Positions 22,168-34,403 of a DNA stretch of 64,000 nt are shown piece by piece. A program made the translations under genes and the position numbers. Source of the DNA: Cornus controversa (taxonomy: Eukaryota > Streptophyta > Magnoliopsida > Cornales > Cornaceae). Positions within the stretch are counted from its first letter, which is position 1; the number at the start of each line of letters is the position of its first letter. The stretch lies in the NCBI GenBank assembly GCA_026545225.1, contig CM048853.1, positions 44,470,755-44,534,754 on the forward strand, written 5' to 3'. The notes under the pieces are model-generated. The model made no database searches, had not been told where the DNA came from, and saw only the letters and a program-made list of their open reading frames with translations.

Positions 22168-25065
22168 ATGGATCCATTGGACTTCTTGCGTACTTATGAT
22201 GATGAGGAGGAGGAGGAGGATGAACATGTTTTATTTTTATTTATCTTACTGATGGATGAGTATATGGAAAATCATATGAAACCAAGACCATGTAGAACAT
22301 CTAGGCTTCAAGGCCATGCTTATATGCTTGAAATACTGAATGACCACCGTGCTAGATGTTTTGAAATGTTTCGGTTGGAAGTGTGATTCGTGTGTGAGTG
22401 CGTCTCAAATTATAATTACCACACTTCGCAATAGAACGAATTCCTTGCAGAATAGGGCTATCGAAAGGGGTGTCGAACCTCAGGGATTATGGTCTGATGA
22501 GTTATAATATGGAATTAATTCTAATTAAATTTAAGAGAAAAGAATTCTAATTTTTATACTTAAACTAATTAAAAAGCAAAACAAAATAAATCAAAGGAAA
22601 TAGAGAGTTAAGATAAAATGAGATAAATCTAGGGTATTTGACTTCACCACTAACTCCACAATCAATGGTCAATTGAATTAACTATGGGGAATTATACCAT
22701 GCATAAGTGGTGTCGGTGGCTACAAGCTCACCTTCATCCGTCAAGAAGATAACATATGATTAAGGCTAAGTTATGGACTATCTTTGATTGGCATGGGCCA
22801 TCTGCCTAACTACTCTAATATAGGGTGCAATATGGTTCATCTTTTCTAGGCATACTCCATCAAAGCGTATAATGATATATTCAGTGATTACCATTATGTA
22901 ATAATCGCTCTCATGATCACAGAAAATAAGAGAGATTGAGTTCAATAACAACAACCAAATATCTAAGACAAGATAAGAAATTATTGAAACTGAATTTATA
23001 AGACTTGTATTGCTCAATTCTATAATAAGAATCCTCTAAATTACACAATATATGCATGAACATAAAGGTCCCCAATAATTAAAACAATCAAACCATTGAT
23101 GCTTTGTTAAGGCTACATCAAAACCCTAGTGGATGAACTACCCGCTCATGGTAGAAGAAGAAGCTTCAACGGTTGAGGAAGAAGGCATTATCTTCATAAA
23201 TTATGCGTAAGACTTCGTTCTCCAATGGTCTGCAAAGTATGTCTTCAATTCTGTCCAGAAGCTCTCTCAGACTTTCCAATCCCTCAACTCAGCATCCAAT
23301 TCTTCACTTTATCCCCCAAAAGAATACACCAAACTCCTAATCCAATTAGGAATTAATTAGGTTTTCCCGCAGCACTAATCAGGTGGGTTTTTCCTGCTGA
23401 TGTTCGGCTCAACTTTTGACCCACTAGAAGTCCGATTCACGGAATTTTCGTGAAATACAAAAATGTGCAGAATCGAATTTCGTTCAATCCATAAAAATTT
23501 AAGTTGATTTGAGGCTCGAAAATAACACTTATGGTCTATTTTCCAAAATGAGATTAAGACTGTATTAAGCGTAGATTTGTGCTTCAGGCCCGAAACCTTC
23601 TTAAGCAGCTGTAATTCTCTTGGACCTCTTCCATGGGCTGATTTGAATTGAAATAAATATTTGAATGGGTCTCCTTGATGTAAGCTTCATCTAACCATCT
23701 TGGATGTCATCTTTAAAAGCTCAAAATCATGGTTTTAACTGAAATAATCATTAAGGTCCTGAAAATACAGAAAATACTAAAACGAAGTAAAATAACAAAA
23801 TAATCTATCACTAAGAGAATAAAATATATAAGTTAAGAGGCTAGAATGCGTAACACTCAACGCCTATCAAAGTGCATGTCTTCATAAATCTATGTGAACT
23901 GTTGAAGAGGTTGAGATTAAAATATTCTAAGTATTTAACTGTACAAGAGCAAGTTGGAATGTTCTTGTATACTCTTGCACACAATGAGAGAGTTTGAGTA
24001 GTGGCAGAGAGATTTCAATATTCTACAGCTACAGTCTCCAAATATTTCTATCGATGCCTTTATTATGTTTGTAAATTGGGACAGAAAATAATTTGTCCAC
24101 CATATTTTAATGTTGTACCTCCATAAATCATCAATAATAAGAAGTTTTATCCATTCTTCAAGGTTAGTTTTTAAAAAACAAATTATATTATTTTTTTAGT
24201 TGTATTGTGAAATTGATAAAAATATATTGCAAATGTAGAACTGTGTAGGAGCAATTGATGGAACACACATCCACACAAATGTTGTATCATCAGAACAAAT
24301 TCCTTATCGTGGGAGGAAATTAGATACAACAAAAAAATGTTTTGGCCGTTTGTTCTTTTGACATGCGATTTTCTTATGTATTGGCTGGATGAGAAGAAAT
24401 GTAAATGACTTAAGAGTTTTAATGAAGACAACCTTTAATCCTACTATGTAATTTCCAATCCCACCTGAAGGTAATGATGTTGTGAGGTTGTTTGTGTTTA
24501 TATATAGTAAAATTATGTATTAATGTGTAGTAATATTTTGTGACAGGTAAGTACTACTTGGTTGATTCTATTTTGTGACAGGTAAGTACTACTTGGTTGA
24601 TTCTAGATATGCTAATATGTCGGTAATTTTAGCACCTTATCGTAGTGTTCGGTATCATTTGCAAGATTGTAGAGGACGCAGAGGACAAGTACGTGGTCCT
24701 AAAGAGCTATTTAACTATAGACACCATCACTTAGAAATGTCGACATTGAACGTTGTTTTGGGGTACTTAAAAAAGGTTTTCCAATTCTTCAATTAATGCC
24801 AAGTTATGATGTAGAGATACAAGCACAAATTGTGGTTTCTTGTTACACAATCCATAATTTCATTCATGATGAAGCACGCTTAGATAATTTATTTAATGAA
24901 TATGACAATGAAAATATCAAACTTGAAGAAGAAGAAGAATCAGCTAGTACCTCTACATCTCATATTCCAGCAGATACAAGAGTTACTCAAGATCAAGTTC
25001 TACTGATGAATGGAGTTCGTGATTCAATCATAAATAAGTTGTGGAACAACTTTAGTAGAGAGTGA
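22168..25065 (+). pseudogene. PIF/Harbinger transposase (HARBI1/ALP1-like), decayed and interrupted
   Basis: The N-terminal part (22168-22383) ends in 'FEMFRLEV' and the frame resumes at 23875 with 'HVFINLCELLKRLRLKYSKY' once the solo LTR and one AAGTG copy are ignored. Landmarks of the DDE_Tnp_4 domain follow: 'GAIDGTHIH' (first Asp codon 24257-24259), an 'NDLRVL' stretch in a shifted frame (Asp 24407-24409), 'KYYLVDSRY', 'RYHLQDCRGRRG', 'GPKELFNYRH', and 'IERCFGVLKK' in another frame (Glu 24748-24750). All three catalytic residues survive, but several stops (for example TGA just after 'AHNERV') and frameshifts destroy the enzyme. A 34-36 bp block is duplicated at about 24536-24605. Confidence 0.8.
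22384..23869. mobile_element. Solo LTR (1486 bp) inside the Harbinger transposase
   Basis: It starts TGATTCGTGTGTGAGTGCG and ends CACTCAACGCCTATCA, so TG...CA with short inverted TGAT/ATCA ends. AAGTG flanks it at 22379-22383 and 23870-23874. No second LTR or interior exists, so it is a solo LTR left by recombination. The phrase 'GGTGTCGAACCTCAGGGAT' near its left end resembles a motif found in many plant LTRs. Insertion came after the Harbinger element had settled here. Confidence 0.85.
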
Positions 25066-25789
25066 TTCATAATGTTCTTATGACTTTAAATTAGATATAT
25101 GTTATGTTCATGTATTTGGTATTGTTAGGATTTCTAACTTTAAATTAGATGTTATATTTTATTACCTTGTATTGTTAGAATTTGTGACTTTAATATTGTT
25201 TGTTATGGTATTGGTTCTCCTCTTTCAGATGATTTTTGATTTTATATCATATGAAAATTGAAATTGTATAGTATAGTAACATGTTTATCATTAACTAAAC
25301 AATTAAAGGCATATTGCAATTTTCTCAATTATATCTTAAAAATTCTCAACCTAACAATTAGATGGTTTGATCAATGAAAACTCCAAGGAATGTGCTTCAG
25401 ACAAGGTGATTGATTGTCAAGTTGAGTAGTATTTTTTATTTATTTTTTAAATGTCAAGTTGACTAGTTGCAAATTATATCTTTTAATGTGATTGAAGATT
25501 AATTTTTAATAAATAAATTAAAGATAAAAAAGAAATTAATAAATTTGTGTAACAAATGTGTTACTAAAAAGTGTTATTTGTTTTTGCTTTTAAAATTCTT
25601 ACGACAACAAGTTTTAATAAACGATATTTTTTGCGTTCTGTTTTCACTCAGAAAAGTAAAAATATATATATATATATTTTTCTGACTGCAAAAACAAAAA
25701 ATAAAAACGTTACTAAACACACCATAACATAACAGCTTCATTATACATAATATGTTTAGCTGCAATATATGATCATATATATATATATA

Positions 25790-26011
25790 TATAAGGTTAA
25801 ATCAAGCCATCGGCGATCCTCAGTTTCAAAAACATAAACAAGAAGTGAAATGTCTTAATTGCCCCTGATTATTTAAATATATTTTAATATAAAAATATCA
25901 TAATAGGAAAATGATCGCAATACCCTTCATAATAATATGCATTGGCAAATAAATTTTTATTAATTACTTTTTTATTTTATGTTAACATTATTATTTATTT
26001 TCATAAATAAT

Positions 26012-26043
<32 letters not shown>

Positions 26044-26127
26044 AAAAAAGGAGAAATTTAGTTACTTTTTCATTTTATGCTAACATTATTATTTATGGAA
26101 ATAAATAATTATATATAGATTACCGAT

Positions 26128-26164
<37 letters not shown>

Positions 26165-27100
26165 TATATTCAAAGGGGTATTTTGGTCTATTAGATAGGT
26201 TTAAATACGTAAATTTAGTATTCAAATAGGTTAGGTTAAAAGTCAGAGGGTAGCATGATGATTTTACCATCAAAAAGTGCTTTGACATAGTGTACTTTTG
26301 ACAGAAGGGGATGTATGTGATAAATGACACAAAACACAGCGGGTGTTGGGGACGAAAATTCACAAAATTATAGCAGCGTGTCAATACATAAAACCTGATA
26401 TTTATCCTAAAACAAAATTAGAGAGCCAAAGATCATTTTCTTTATATATATTTTTAAAATTAAATTTTTATATACATATATATATATAAGGTGTCAAAAA
26501 AAATTTGGTCCCTTGGTCTCCACAGTGGCCCGCCACTGTAAATATGAAATTCTGGTGAACAGATTGTTGCTTGATAATGGAGTTGATGTGAATTCCAGGT
26601 ATTTACTGATGGGTTTGCTTTCCCTTCCAATTCCACTGGTGACTGAATGCAAGGTTGAGAACTAGTTTTTGAGATGCAGCGAGAATAATGTATCACCATA
26701 GTTTACTTGTTTCCCCTGTAACCTGTACTGCTGTACATACTCAAAATTCAAAGAAATTTAGAACAAAACACTTCTCAAGAACCAATGATCCAAAGGAGAT
26801 GTTTATTCTTTTGTTTTCGGAGCAAAAAATTTCCATCCCTTATAACATGGGTACCTGCCCCTTTATATACTATCTTCCTTCCCTTCATCCTCATCCTCAT
26901 CCTCATCCATTTTGTTGGGCTTCATTCTGTCTGTCGGGCCTTTGTCGGCTCTTATATGTGGGTGGATGGTCTTATCTTTGTTGGGCTGCCCTTGTCCTTT
27001 TTCATCATTCTGTCTGTCGGGCTTTTGTCGGCTCTTATATGTGGGTGGATGGTCTTATCTTACGGAGCATCAAGTGGGCTGTGATAACAATGGACTAGCA
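25790..27100. repeat. Segmental repeat, copy 2 (partner at 14064-15478)
   Basis: It has the same order of blocks as copy 1: a MULE-MITE-like block (to about 26410), then the 'tggtctccacagtgg' block. The left inverted repeat of the MITE is rearranged here. The right part contains an extra local duplication at 26926-27060. Confidence 0.7.
26926..27060. repeat. 81-bp spaced direct duplication
   Basis: A 54-bp phrase including 'ctgtctgtcgggc' and 'ggctcttatatgtgggtgg' occurs at 26926-26979 and again at 27007-27060. The overlapping open frames here are caused by this repetition and match no family I know. Confidence 0.85.
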
Positions 27101-27109
27101 TGTGATAGG

Positions 27110-27173
27110 CAAGGTTAGTCTTATTTCGAATGACGGCGACCCAAGGTTAGTCTTATTTCGAATGCCGGCGACC
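27110..27173. repeat. Tandem duplication of a 32-bp unit
   Basis: Two head-to-tail copies of a unit containing 'ggttagtcttatttcgaatg' and 'cggcgaccc' differ at one base. Confidence 0.85.
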
Positions 27174-27889
27174 CATGTCGTTTCAGTCAGCTATGGTGGG
27201 CTGGACTTTATAAGACAATTGGGCTTATAGGGTTGGGCTTGCTTTATTCAATATGGCAATCCAGTCTTTTTCAGAGTAATTTTATTAACCCTAACCCATT
27301 AGTGGCGGTGAGTGAGACAAAATTTGAAAATAAATAAATAAAATGAAGAGTAGTATTGTCTAATTATAATGTATTAAAAAGGTTATTTTATTATTTTAAA
27401 GATAGTTTTGGCATTTAAAAAAATTTTGATTGAGTAGTTGAAGAAGATACATAGACAAATTTCTCTAGGTTGACTATCATTTTACAAAAAAAAAATTAAT
27501 CTGAATAATAAAAGATAAGAGGAGATAAGAAATATTATCCAAAAAAATAAGTAACACACCACCGACTCAAAGAATTATTAAAAGAAATTATTTGAAAAAA
27601 AAAAACCGAAGTGCTATGACAGGTGGCATATAAACTTGAGGATCTAAATGACATTTTCTAAAACAATAGGTGTGGTTTTGATATATATACTCTTCAAATT
27701 GTTAACCGCTAAATTGGATAATATAATTTTGACAGACCAAAATGCCCTTGTGTATTTCCATGGCTAATAGACGTTATCCAGAAGAAGAAATCCAAACCAC
27801 CCAAAAATACAAACCAAACAGAAAACTGAAAAAGATAGAGGGAAGAAGGAGAAGAAGAAAATACTTTTCTATCTCTAAATTCTCTCTCT
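27174..27889. other. Upstream region of TLP18.3, no gene seen
   Basis: This is AT-rich sequence with no repeat I can define. The last 100 bases before the coding start are purine-rich and then CT-rich, which looks like the transcribed leader of the next gene. Confidence 0.45.
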
Positions 27890-27907
27890 CATACTATTTC
27901 TGATCTG

Positions 27908-27943
27908 TTGCTTCCCCTCTCTCTCTCTCTCTCTCTCTCTCTC
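27908..27943 (+). promoter_or_regulatory. CT-rich 5' leader of TLP18.3
   Basis: A (CT)n tract ends exactly at the start codon. Pyrimidine-rich leaders near the start are common in highly expressed plant photosynthesis genes. An in-frame ATG at 27908 lies upstream, but it would add only a Leu/Ser run, so I take 27944 as the start. Confidence 0.5.
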
Positions 27944-30900
27944 ATGGAAACCATTCTCTCTCCTCACTCTTTCTGTCCTCTCTTCAACCCCAAAATTTCC
28001 TCTTCAAAGACCATTCTCTCTCCATGTCTCCAACCCAGATCAAACTCACATTGTCTCACCAAACCCATTTGTTCTAGCCTCAAAAATGATTCTTCCAAAT
28101 CAATCACACAGTCTTTTTCAATACCCACAAGCTGGCTTTCTCTTGCACACCATGGATTGGCAGCTCTAGCTCTCTCTCTAGCACTCAATTTCTGCCCAAT
28201 ATTACCCAGTAGCTCTGCATTAGCATCTGAATTTAATGTACTAAATGATGGGCCACCTGAAGAATCGTATGTGGTCGATGATGCAGGTGTGCTTAGTAGA
28301 GTGACAAAATCTGATTTGAAGCGTTTGTTATCCGATTTAGAGTCAAGAAAGAACTTCCACGTTAATTTCGTCACTGTTCGCAAGCTTACTGTAAGTCAGT
28401 GTTTACCAAGTGTTTGTTTATATAATCTATTGAGATTTATTTACAATGTTGGGTCCATTGGTTAGCAGAGTAAGCTTTTGGTAACTGATAGTCTAACATG
28501 ATACCAAAGCTTTGAACTGGGAGGTCTCGAGTTCAATTCTCCGTGTTACATTTGTTTCCCCGTTCGGTGGGCAAGTTTACACTTACTTTTACGCCAAGTT
28601 TGAACTAATTTTTCTCCAATTCCAAGGCACCAATTTCATGCTGCCGATCATAGCTTTAGGATAATTGATAGTCTATATATATATATATGGCAATGTAGGC
28701 TAAGTCTAATAAAATAAGATATAAAATTTAAGGTTAGGAAATTGGGTTTTGAAAGTTGTATATGTTCTTTGCTTGCAGAGCAAAGCTGATGCTTTTGAGT
28801 ATGCTGACCAAGTTTTGGAGCGTTGGTATCCCTCAGTAGAAGAAGGCAGCAACAAGGGCATTGTAGTGCTTGTTACTAGTCAAAAAGAAGGGGCAATCAC
28901 AGGTGGCCCTGAATTTGTCAAGGCTGTAGGTGATACCATTCTTGATGCTACTGTATCAGAGAACCTTCCTGGTAAACATGCATTTGCTTTTTCATTTTAA
29001 AACAGTGATAATTTTTGCTATTTTATCAGCAAAAACTCCATTTATATATATGGTGGGTTGGGGAATATTTTCATTAGTAAGCTTATGGTTTCGACTACCT
29101 CAAATCCTTAAAAGCATATATTTTAATTGAAACAATGCATTGCTACTAACCCTGATGATGATACCATAATCTGAGAGGGGATGTCAAACAGCACATTACT
29201 TTTTAAAATTAAATTATTCATTTTGCAAAGACCAACTTATGTGGTGCAGAATGCTACTAAATAAGCCTGCAACCCATTGCCTAAAGATCATAGAGCCCAA
29301 TTCCAGACTAGGAAATTCAACTCTTCTCTAGTCCAACTGAAACTATAACACTCTGCTCTGTGAGAGAAATAATGTGATTTTACATCACAAAAGTTTAAGC
29401 TATGGAACAAGAGACAGAGAACAGAAACTGAACAACAATTGCACCATTTCATAGTTTTTGCAGTACAGATGCTTTCAACACCAAGGCATGACTTGGGGGT
29501 GTATTGAGTTCAGACTCCTGGCTGCTGGAACTTCAAACAAAGTTTATTTCTTTGTTCGAATTACTTCATATGTGTTCCTGAAGGGAGTTTGGTTTACTGC
29601 ATGCTCTGATGCTAAGGTCCTTTTTCCAGTAGCAATCTACCTTTGGTTTTTTGACAAATTTGCAGGGGATAATCTAATGTAAAAAAAAAAATCAAGACAT
29701 AGTACTGCAGTACTGCCTTTGAATGAAAGTTGATCAGAGGTGTTTTACTAACAGTTTAGTTTCTCTAGAGGATGCTAGCAGAAACAATGAAGCACGTCAG
29801 TGACGCAGAGGCTAAATTCAGACTCCAAATGACATGTTTGGGACAGTTACAGGACCTTTGATTTTTTTCTTCTTCATGGGGAGGGAAGGAGATGGGCTAA
29901 TTGTGCATCAATTCCAGAATTATTTCTCAAGCTAAGATTGGTTATTGGGTTATCTCTGATCCAATGGATTGCTTGGAACACATTGGAAGGATATCTATGC
30001 ATTCAAATAAGTAGGTTGCAAACGTAGCAGGACTTCTTGAATTCTGAGGTTCATTTTGCTGAGTTTAATTGTTAGATTGTTCCAGTGGATCTTCTATTGA
30101 GTTGTCAAGAACTACATTTATCACTAGAAGCTGATGATTGATGATTTGTGAAACTTTTTGTTCTCATTTTTGTTTAGAGATATAAACAGAGCAGCTGTAC
30201 TTATTGTGACCCTCTGCATGAACAATCTTTGTATCCTGCAGCTACACCTAGTAAGCTCTTACCATACAAGCATATGATGTCAAGGTATATCTACATTCAC
30301 ATCCTTTTGTTCTCCTAGAACAAGTCCACCATTTTCCCATGGAAAAGGAAGAAACTTTTTATTTGGATTCAGGCCATTACTAAATTATTGAGCCTTCTCG
30401 TTCTAATAGTTGCGTTTGTAGACTCCAATAATCACAAAGTTGAACACATTTGAGCAGTCTTGAACTTAGCTGCTTTATTACAATTTCAACACTTGAATCC
30501 ATTGGAATGTGTAGTTTGGATTGAAAACTTGCCATTTCATATTTGTAGTTACAGATACTGTTCACTAGTTTGGAAGACTCGATAGAAAACAAATCAGACA
30601 ATCTCTAGGAGAAAAGTTTCTGATTTCTGTGCATGTGTAGCAGTAGAGTTTCACTAAAGGATATTGTAGCTATGATGATCAGATATTGCATTTGTAATTG
30701 CAGTCCTGGCAACGGAAGAAAAGTACAATGAAGCAGTTTATAGCAGTGCCAAACGGCTAGTCGCTGCCATTGATGGGCTTCCGGATCCTGGTGGCCCCAC
30801 ATTCCAGGACAACAAACGAGAATCCAACTTCAAAACCAAGGAGGAGACGGAAGAGAAACGGGGACAATTCAGTCTTGTGGTAGGAGGTTTGTTAGTGATT

Positions 30901-30951
30901 GCATTTGTTGTTCCTATGGCACAATACTATGCTTATGTCTCCAAGAAGTGA
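27944..30951 (+). CDS. TLP18.3: TLP18.3, thylakoid lumen 18.3 kDa TPM-domain protein
   Basis: Exons are 27944-28390, 28779-28971 and 30704-30951, all with GT-AG introns; the product is 295 residues. It closely matches the family of Arabidopsis At1g54780, a thylakoid lumen protein with acid phosphatase activity needed for photosystem II repair and dimer turnover. Residues 1-94 form a bipartite transit signal: a Ser-rich chloroplast part, then a hydrophobic stretch ending SALA at 91-94, the lumen cleavage site. The TPM domain follows ('SYVVDDAGVLSRVTKSDLK', 'NKGIVVLVTSQKEGAITGG'). A single membrane span lies at about 269-290, before the terminal YVSKK. Length is close to the 285 residues of the Arabidopsis protein. 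Intron 2 is long (1.7 kb). The gene appears intact. Confidence 0.95.
28465..28600 (+). repeat. tRNA-like / SINE-like fragment in intron 1 of TLP18.3
   Basis: The phrase 'ACATGATACCAAAGC' followed about 20 bases later by 'GGTCTCGAGTTCAATTCTCC' resembles the internal promoter B box and arm of a tRNA. This is the arrangement of plant SINE heads. No clear A-rich tail or target duplication is seen, so it is a weak call. Confidence 0.3.
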
Positions 30952-32190
30952 GCTATAGCTGTTGTGTAAAAATCGTGTTATTAGCTGTCTATCTTGGACT
31001 TTGGAGAAACATGTAAAAATTATTGTACAAATGGTCATGTTGAACAAATATTTGATGAGAAAAATGCTATCAGAGGATGGAAATGGAATTTTGGATTATA
31101 TGTTTAGTATGTGCATCAAAGATGAACCTAGAGGTACACTTTCCTTCTAAGGATTAGAATGTGAAGCTAAATCATATATAGCTTGATAATAATTACCACC
31201 TGTTTGGTATTTACATCAACCATTCAATACAATTAACAGTGGAAAAACAAAATAAAATTAATCAAGAACAGAAAAGCAAGATTTACGTGATCTACAACCA
31301 CTGGATTTAATCCGAAAAATTAACCAATTTTCGTTATGAGAAAAATTGTGAACAACTGCTCAAGTTTGATCCGACCCAAGCCCTGAGACCCTTACACCCC
31401 TCTCAGACTCTGAAGAATGAATCAACAAAAACTTCCTTTCTTGAGTTGTCCTAAAGACATCTTATTCATTGTGGTTAACTTATTTTAGTAAACTAAATTG
31501 TTTCAAATGCAACTAAGACAAGCTTAATTCATTCCAAATACTAAGCATATACAACAGAATCCTTTCATTTCAAAGTGCCGTCAGAAGGCTCTCCCACCAA
31601 ATTACTTCCAAAATTTTTGAGGTACATCTTGAGAAAACATTGAACTAAAGAATATCTTTATATCTGTGATAAAGCTAAAATGCTGTGAGATGAAAATAGA
31701 ATCCCTATTTTATGGGTATTGGATTTATAGAATGTTTATACTTCTGTGCACTAAAAACTTGATAGAAAGCTGGCAATCTTCTTAATCTAGCAGCAGTTCA
31801 TAGAGCCAATAGCAAGCCGAATGGACACTCCATATATAGCCATTTCTAAATATCTCCAATCTCTGCCAGAAAATGTACTAGTCTCCAGCATACATTTTTG
31901 CTAGATGTATCAGCATAATTAGTTTCCCAACATAAATAAAGTTGTAAAGTTTTCAATTACAAAGGTTAAATTCTTCGAATTTAAGAGCTTAAGATGAACT
32001 TTGCAGCCCATGTAAAGATTTGCAGTAAGCACTCAGATTAGCAGAAATAAATAAATAATGTTCAATCCCACATCTCTAGCTTCCTGTCACATGGTTTAGA
32101 TTTTGTGTAACTTGAATTCATTTGTAGCTTGCAATATCAGTAGACATTATCAAATTTTGATAAAAGAATAAAACAATGACAAGCATAATA
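30952..32190. other. Intergenic region between TLP18.3 and the GDSL gene
   Basis: The two genes converge here, so this region holds both 3' untranslated ends. Between them is AT-rich DNA without recognisable genes or repeats. Confidence 0.5.
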
Positions 32191-32196
32191 GGGTCC

Positions 32197-34324
32197 TTAG
32201 AACTTGAGCTTGAGAAGGAAAGGCATCTTGTCCGAGAATGGTGGATCAGAATACTTGCCGGTGAGAATTTGAGATGACACGTGCTGGTTTGCAGCCTCTG
32301 TGTAATGAATTCCATCCCAGTTAACATACTCAGTACTATCGTCGCACCCTTTGGCTGTCACTGAGCTACCATTCAGAACTTTTGTTTGACCACAGGCGAT
32401 TCGACTGTCATAGTTCAATGGTGGTCCTCCATTTCCACAGCAAGCCATTATAGGTTGTTCGAATCCTGCAATATAATATAAATCCAAAATCAAGTTTCCT
32501 TTTGAAGTTTGGTTTGAGTAAAATAAAAGGTGAGAAGTTTTATAACAACCTCTGCCATCAGTTATTCCAAAATTACTGAAATTCTTGAAGTTTTTTTTTT
32601 TGAGTTGTTAATACATAATAAGTTGAGATACAAATTATGGTGATATATATTCAGTATGAGCAACATTATTGTGAAGATTTGTAGCCACTAGATGTTTAAA
32701 TATATCCATAGTTGTTATTTTTTATTCATTATGAAGGGCTTAGAGAGGATTAGCAGAAAAATAGTGTGAGATGGACAAAATGTAGTGTTTCTACGTATAA
32801 CCTATCACATGAAAAATGGAACTTCATGAGATTGATATATAGGCTGGTCATGCTTTATTGTGCACAGTGCTGCATAATGAAGGATCAACAGGTCAATAAG
32901 AAAGAGCATAGCTGAATTGAAGATAGTAAGATCGAAGAATGGAAATGAAGAAAAATTCATTTTTTGCAGTTTTGTTGAAATATAAATTCTTGATCTGCAA
33001 TCAGATTTTATTATATCATGCAGAGAACTGAGACATACTAACCATATCGTGAATAGTTCGCGATGAGGTTAGATTTTATTGTGAAGATGTCAACATGTGT
33101 GACATTTGCACCCGAATATTGGCTCTGCAATTTTTTACAGAGCGCGTAAAGCTGCAGGTTGAGAAGCTTAGCAGCTTGGTTATGTGTGCTGACACACCCT
33201 AGCTCATCAAGCTTTGATGTATCATTCCCAAATTTGGCAATGTTCTGAGCCAAACAACCCAGAGGACCTGTGTTATGAATCCAAAAATTTCTTGCCCCTT
33301 GGTCATATAATTCCTGAGAAAAAAAGGAAGACAAGAAAAAAGAAGGAAAGTGTGAGAATTTCAGTTTTATCATATCTAAAAGACACTGTTTCATGAAAAA
33401 ATAACAGGAACAAGTACAAATACAATAATATTGTGTTTATGTGTATGTGTAAAACTTAAACTGACCTGAATTCCAGATTCAAATTCAGCTAAAATAGTTG
33501 GAATATTAGCAATAATTTGATCAAATGTTTTGGAATAGAAGGCACCAGCAAGATCATTCTGTCCTATATCAAACATGTAAAGCCCCTTCCCAAAATAATC
33601 TTGTGAAGGAAGGTACTTATCAAATTTTTTCGCTGCAAAAAAAAATATATATATATATATATAAAACGCAACAAAAATTTGGTTAATAATTCTAACATTT
33701 GAACAATGAACTTCATATAATTCTAGATGATGAAATGAATTACATTTAGTCTGCAGTTCGATAACCCGACCCTTGAATCTCAGGAACTGAGCCACCTGAA
33801 CCCGAAACGAAAATGGGCTTAGAGATGTTGCAGTTGCAGGAAGTATGGTAGATGCAGCAGCAGCAAAATTGCAGCCTTTTTTAAAACTTGGTGCACCAAT
33901 GGCTTCCAAATAAGCATTTAGAAATGGCAGGTCCATTGCATCCACTACAACCCAAAAACCCATGCAGAAAATCACAAATTTTTACATATAAATTCAATAC
34001 TCAAACATCTATGATTAATGAACAGGTCACATTGAACTATATAGCACATAAAGGATTTAAGTACTTCAATTTGGACAGAAATGTACTTAAAAAATCTACG
34101 ATTAACCGGCCATCGCAGAACCTCCCGGATGGTGTTTTGAAGTAGGTCTGTCCATTAGGGGGGTCAAGGCGTTCACCAAGTCCGGCAATAAGGTCTCCGG
34201 TGTCGGAATTTGAATCACCAAAGTTGAAGACTGCAGGGTAATTGAAGTCAATGGAATTGGAAAGATGAAAGGAAATGGAAAATAAGGTGAGGATTTGGAG
34301 GATAGAGGAGGTTTTGGAAGCCAT
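32197..34324 (-). CDS. GDSL esterase/lipase (At1g54790-like)
   Basis: Five exons on the minus strand: 34324-34087, 33944-33744, 33632-33466, 33313-33043 and 32465-32197. All phases agree and all introns are GT-AG, giving 381 residues. Residues 1-24 are a secretory signal peptide. Block I is FNFGDSNSDTGD with catalytic Ser38. Block II contains the Gly of 'KKGCNFAAAAS'. Block III is IGQND with Asn172. Block V is DGIHYTEAAN with Asp343 and His346. This is the complete SGNH-hydrolase set, so the protein should be an active secreted ester hydrolase; its substrate cannot be told from sequence. The five-exon structure is usual for plant GDSL genes. The first 'LIVDFL' to 'MDAMDL' join crosses intron 1 and restores the family sequence exactly. 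Confidence 0.95.
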
Positions 34325-34394
34325 GTGTGGTGGGAATGAAGAGCTTGGAGGTTGCAGTTGTTGTGTGTTGAGTAACTACTAGTTACCCACCAGC

Positions 34395-34403
34395 CTCTTT
34401 TAT
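34395..34403 (-). promoter_or_regulatory. Possible TATA box of the GDSL gene
   Basis: On the minus strand GGAATAAAAGAGG lies about 75 bases before the start codon. The position and composition fit a weak TATA element; no other support. Confidence 0.3.

Larger units (their letters stand above)
19205..25724 (+). mobile_element. Decayed PIF/Harbinger DNA transposon
   Basis: Two gene remnants in the same orientation, a Myb/SANT-like DNA-binding protein (20920-21933) and a DDE transposase (22168-25065), are the two-gene signature of plant PIF/Harbinger elements. The proposed ends GGCAGCGTTCAATAGCG (19205) and, reverse-complemented, GGTGTGTTTAGTAACG (ending about 25723) are imperfect inverted repeats. 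Each is flanked by TAA, matching the 3-bp target of this superfamily, with one unexplained A at the right junction. Subtracting the 1.49-kb solo LTR inside, the element was about 5 kb. Both genes are broken, so it is inactive. Confidence 0.7.

Noticed and set aside
26688-27118. Three overlapping frames with 'SALICGWMV' repeated
   Set aside because: The repetition is from the duplicated block at 26926-27060; all three frames are open only because of it.
27964-28383. 139-codon minus-strand frame
   Set aside because: It is the shadow of TLP18.3 exon 1.
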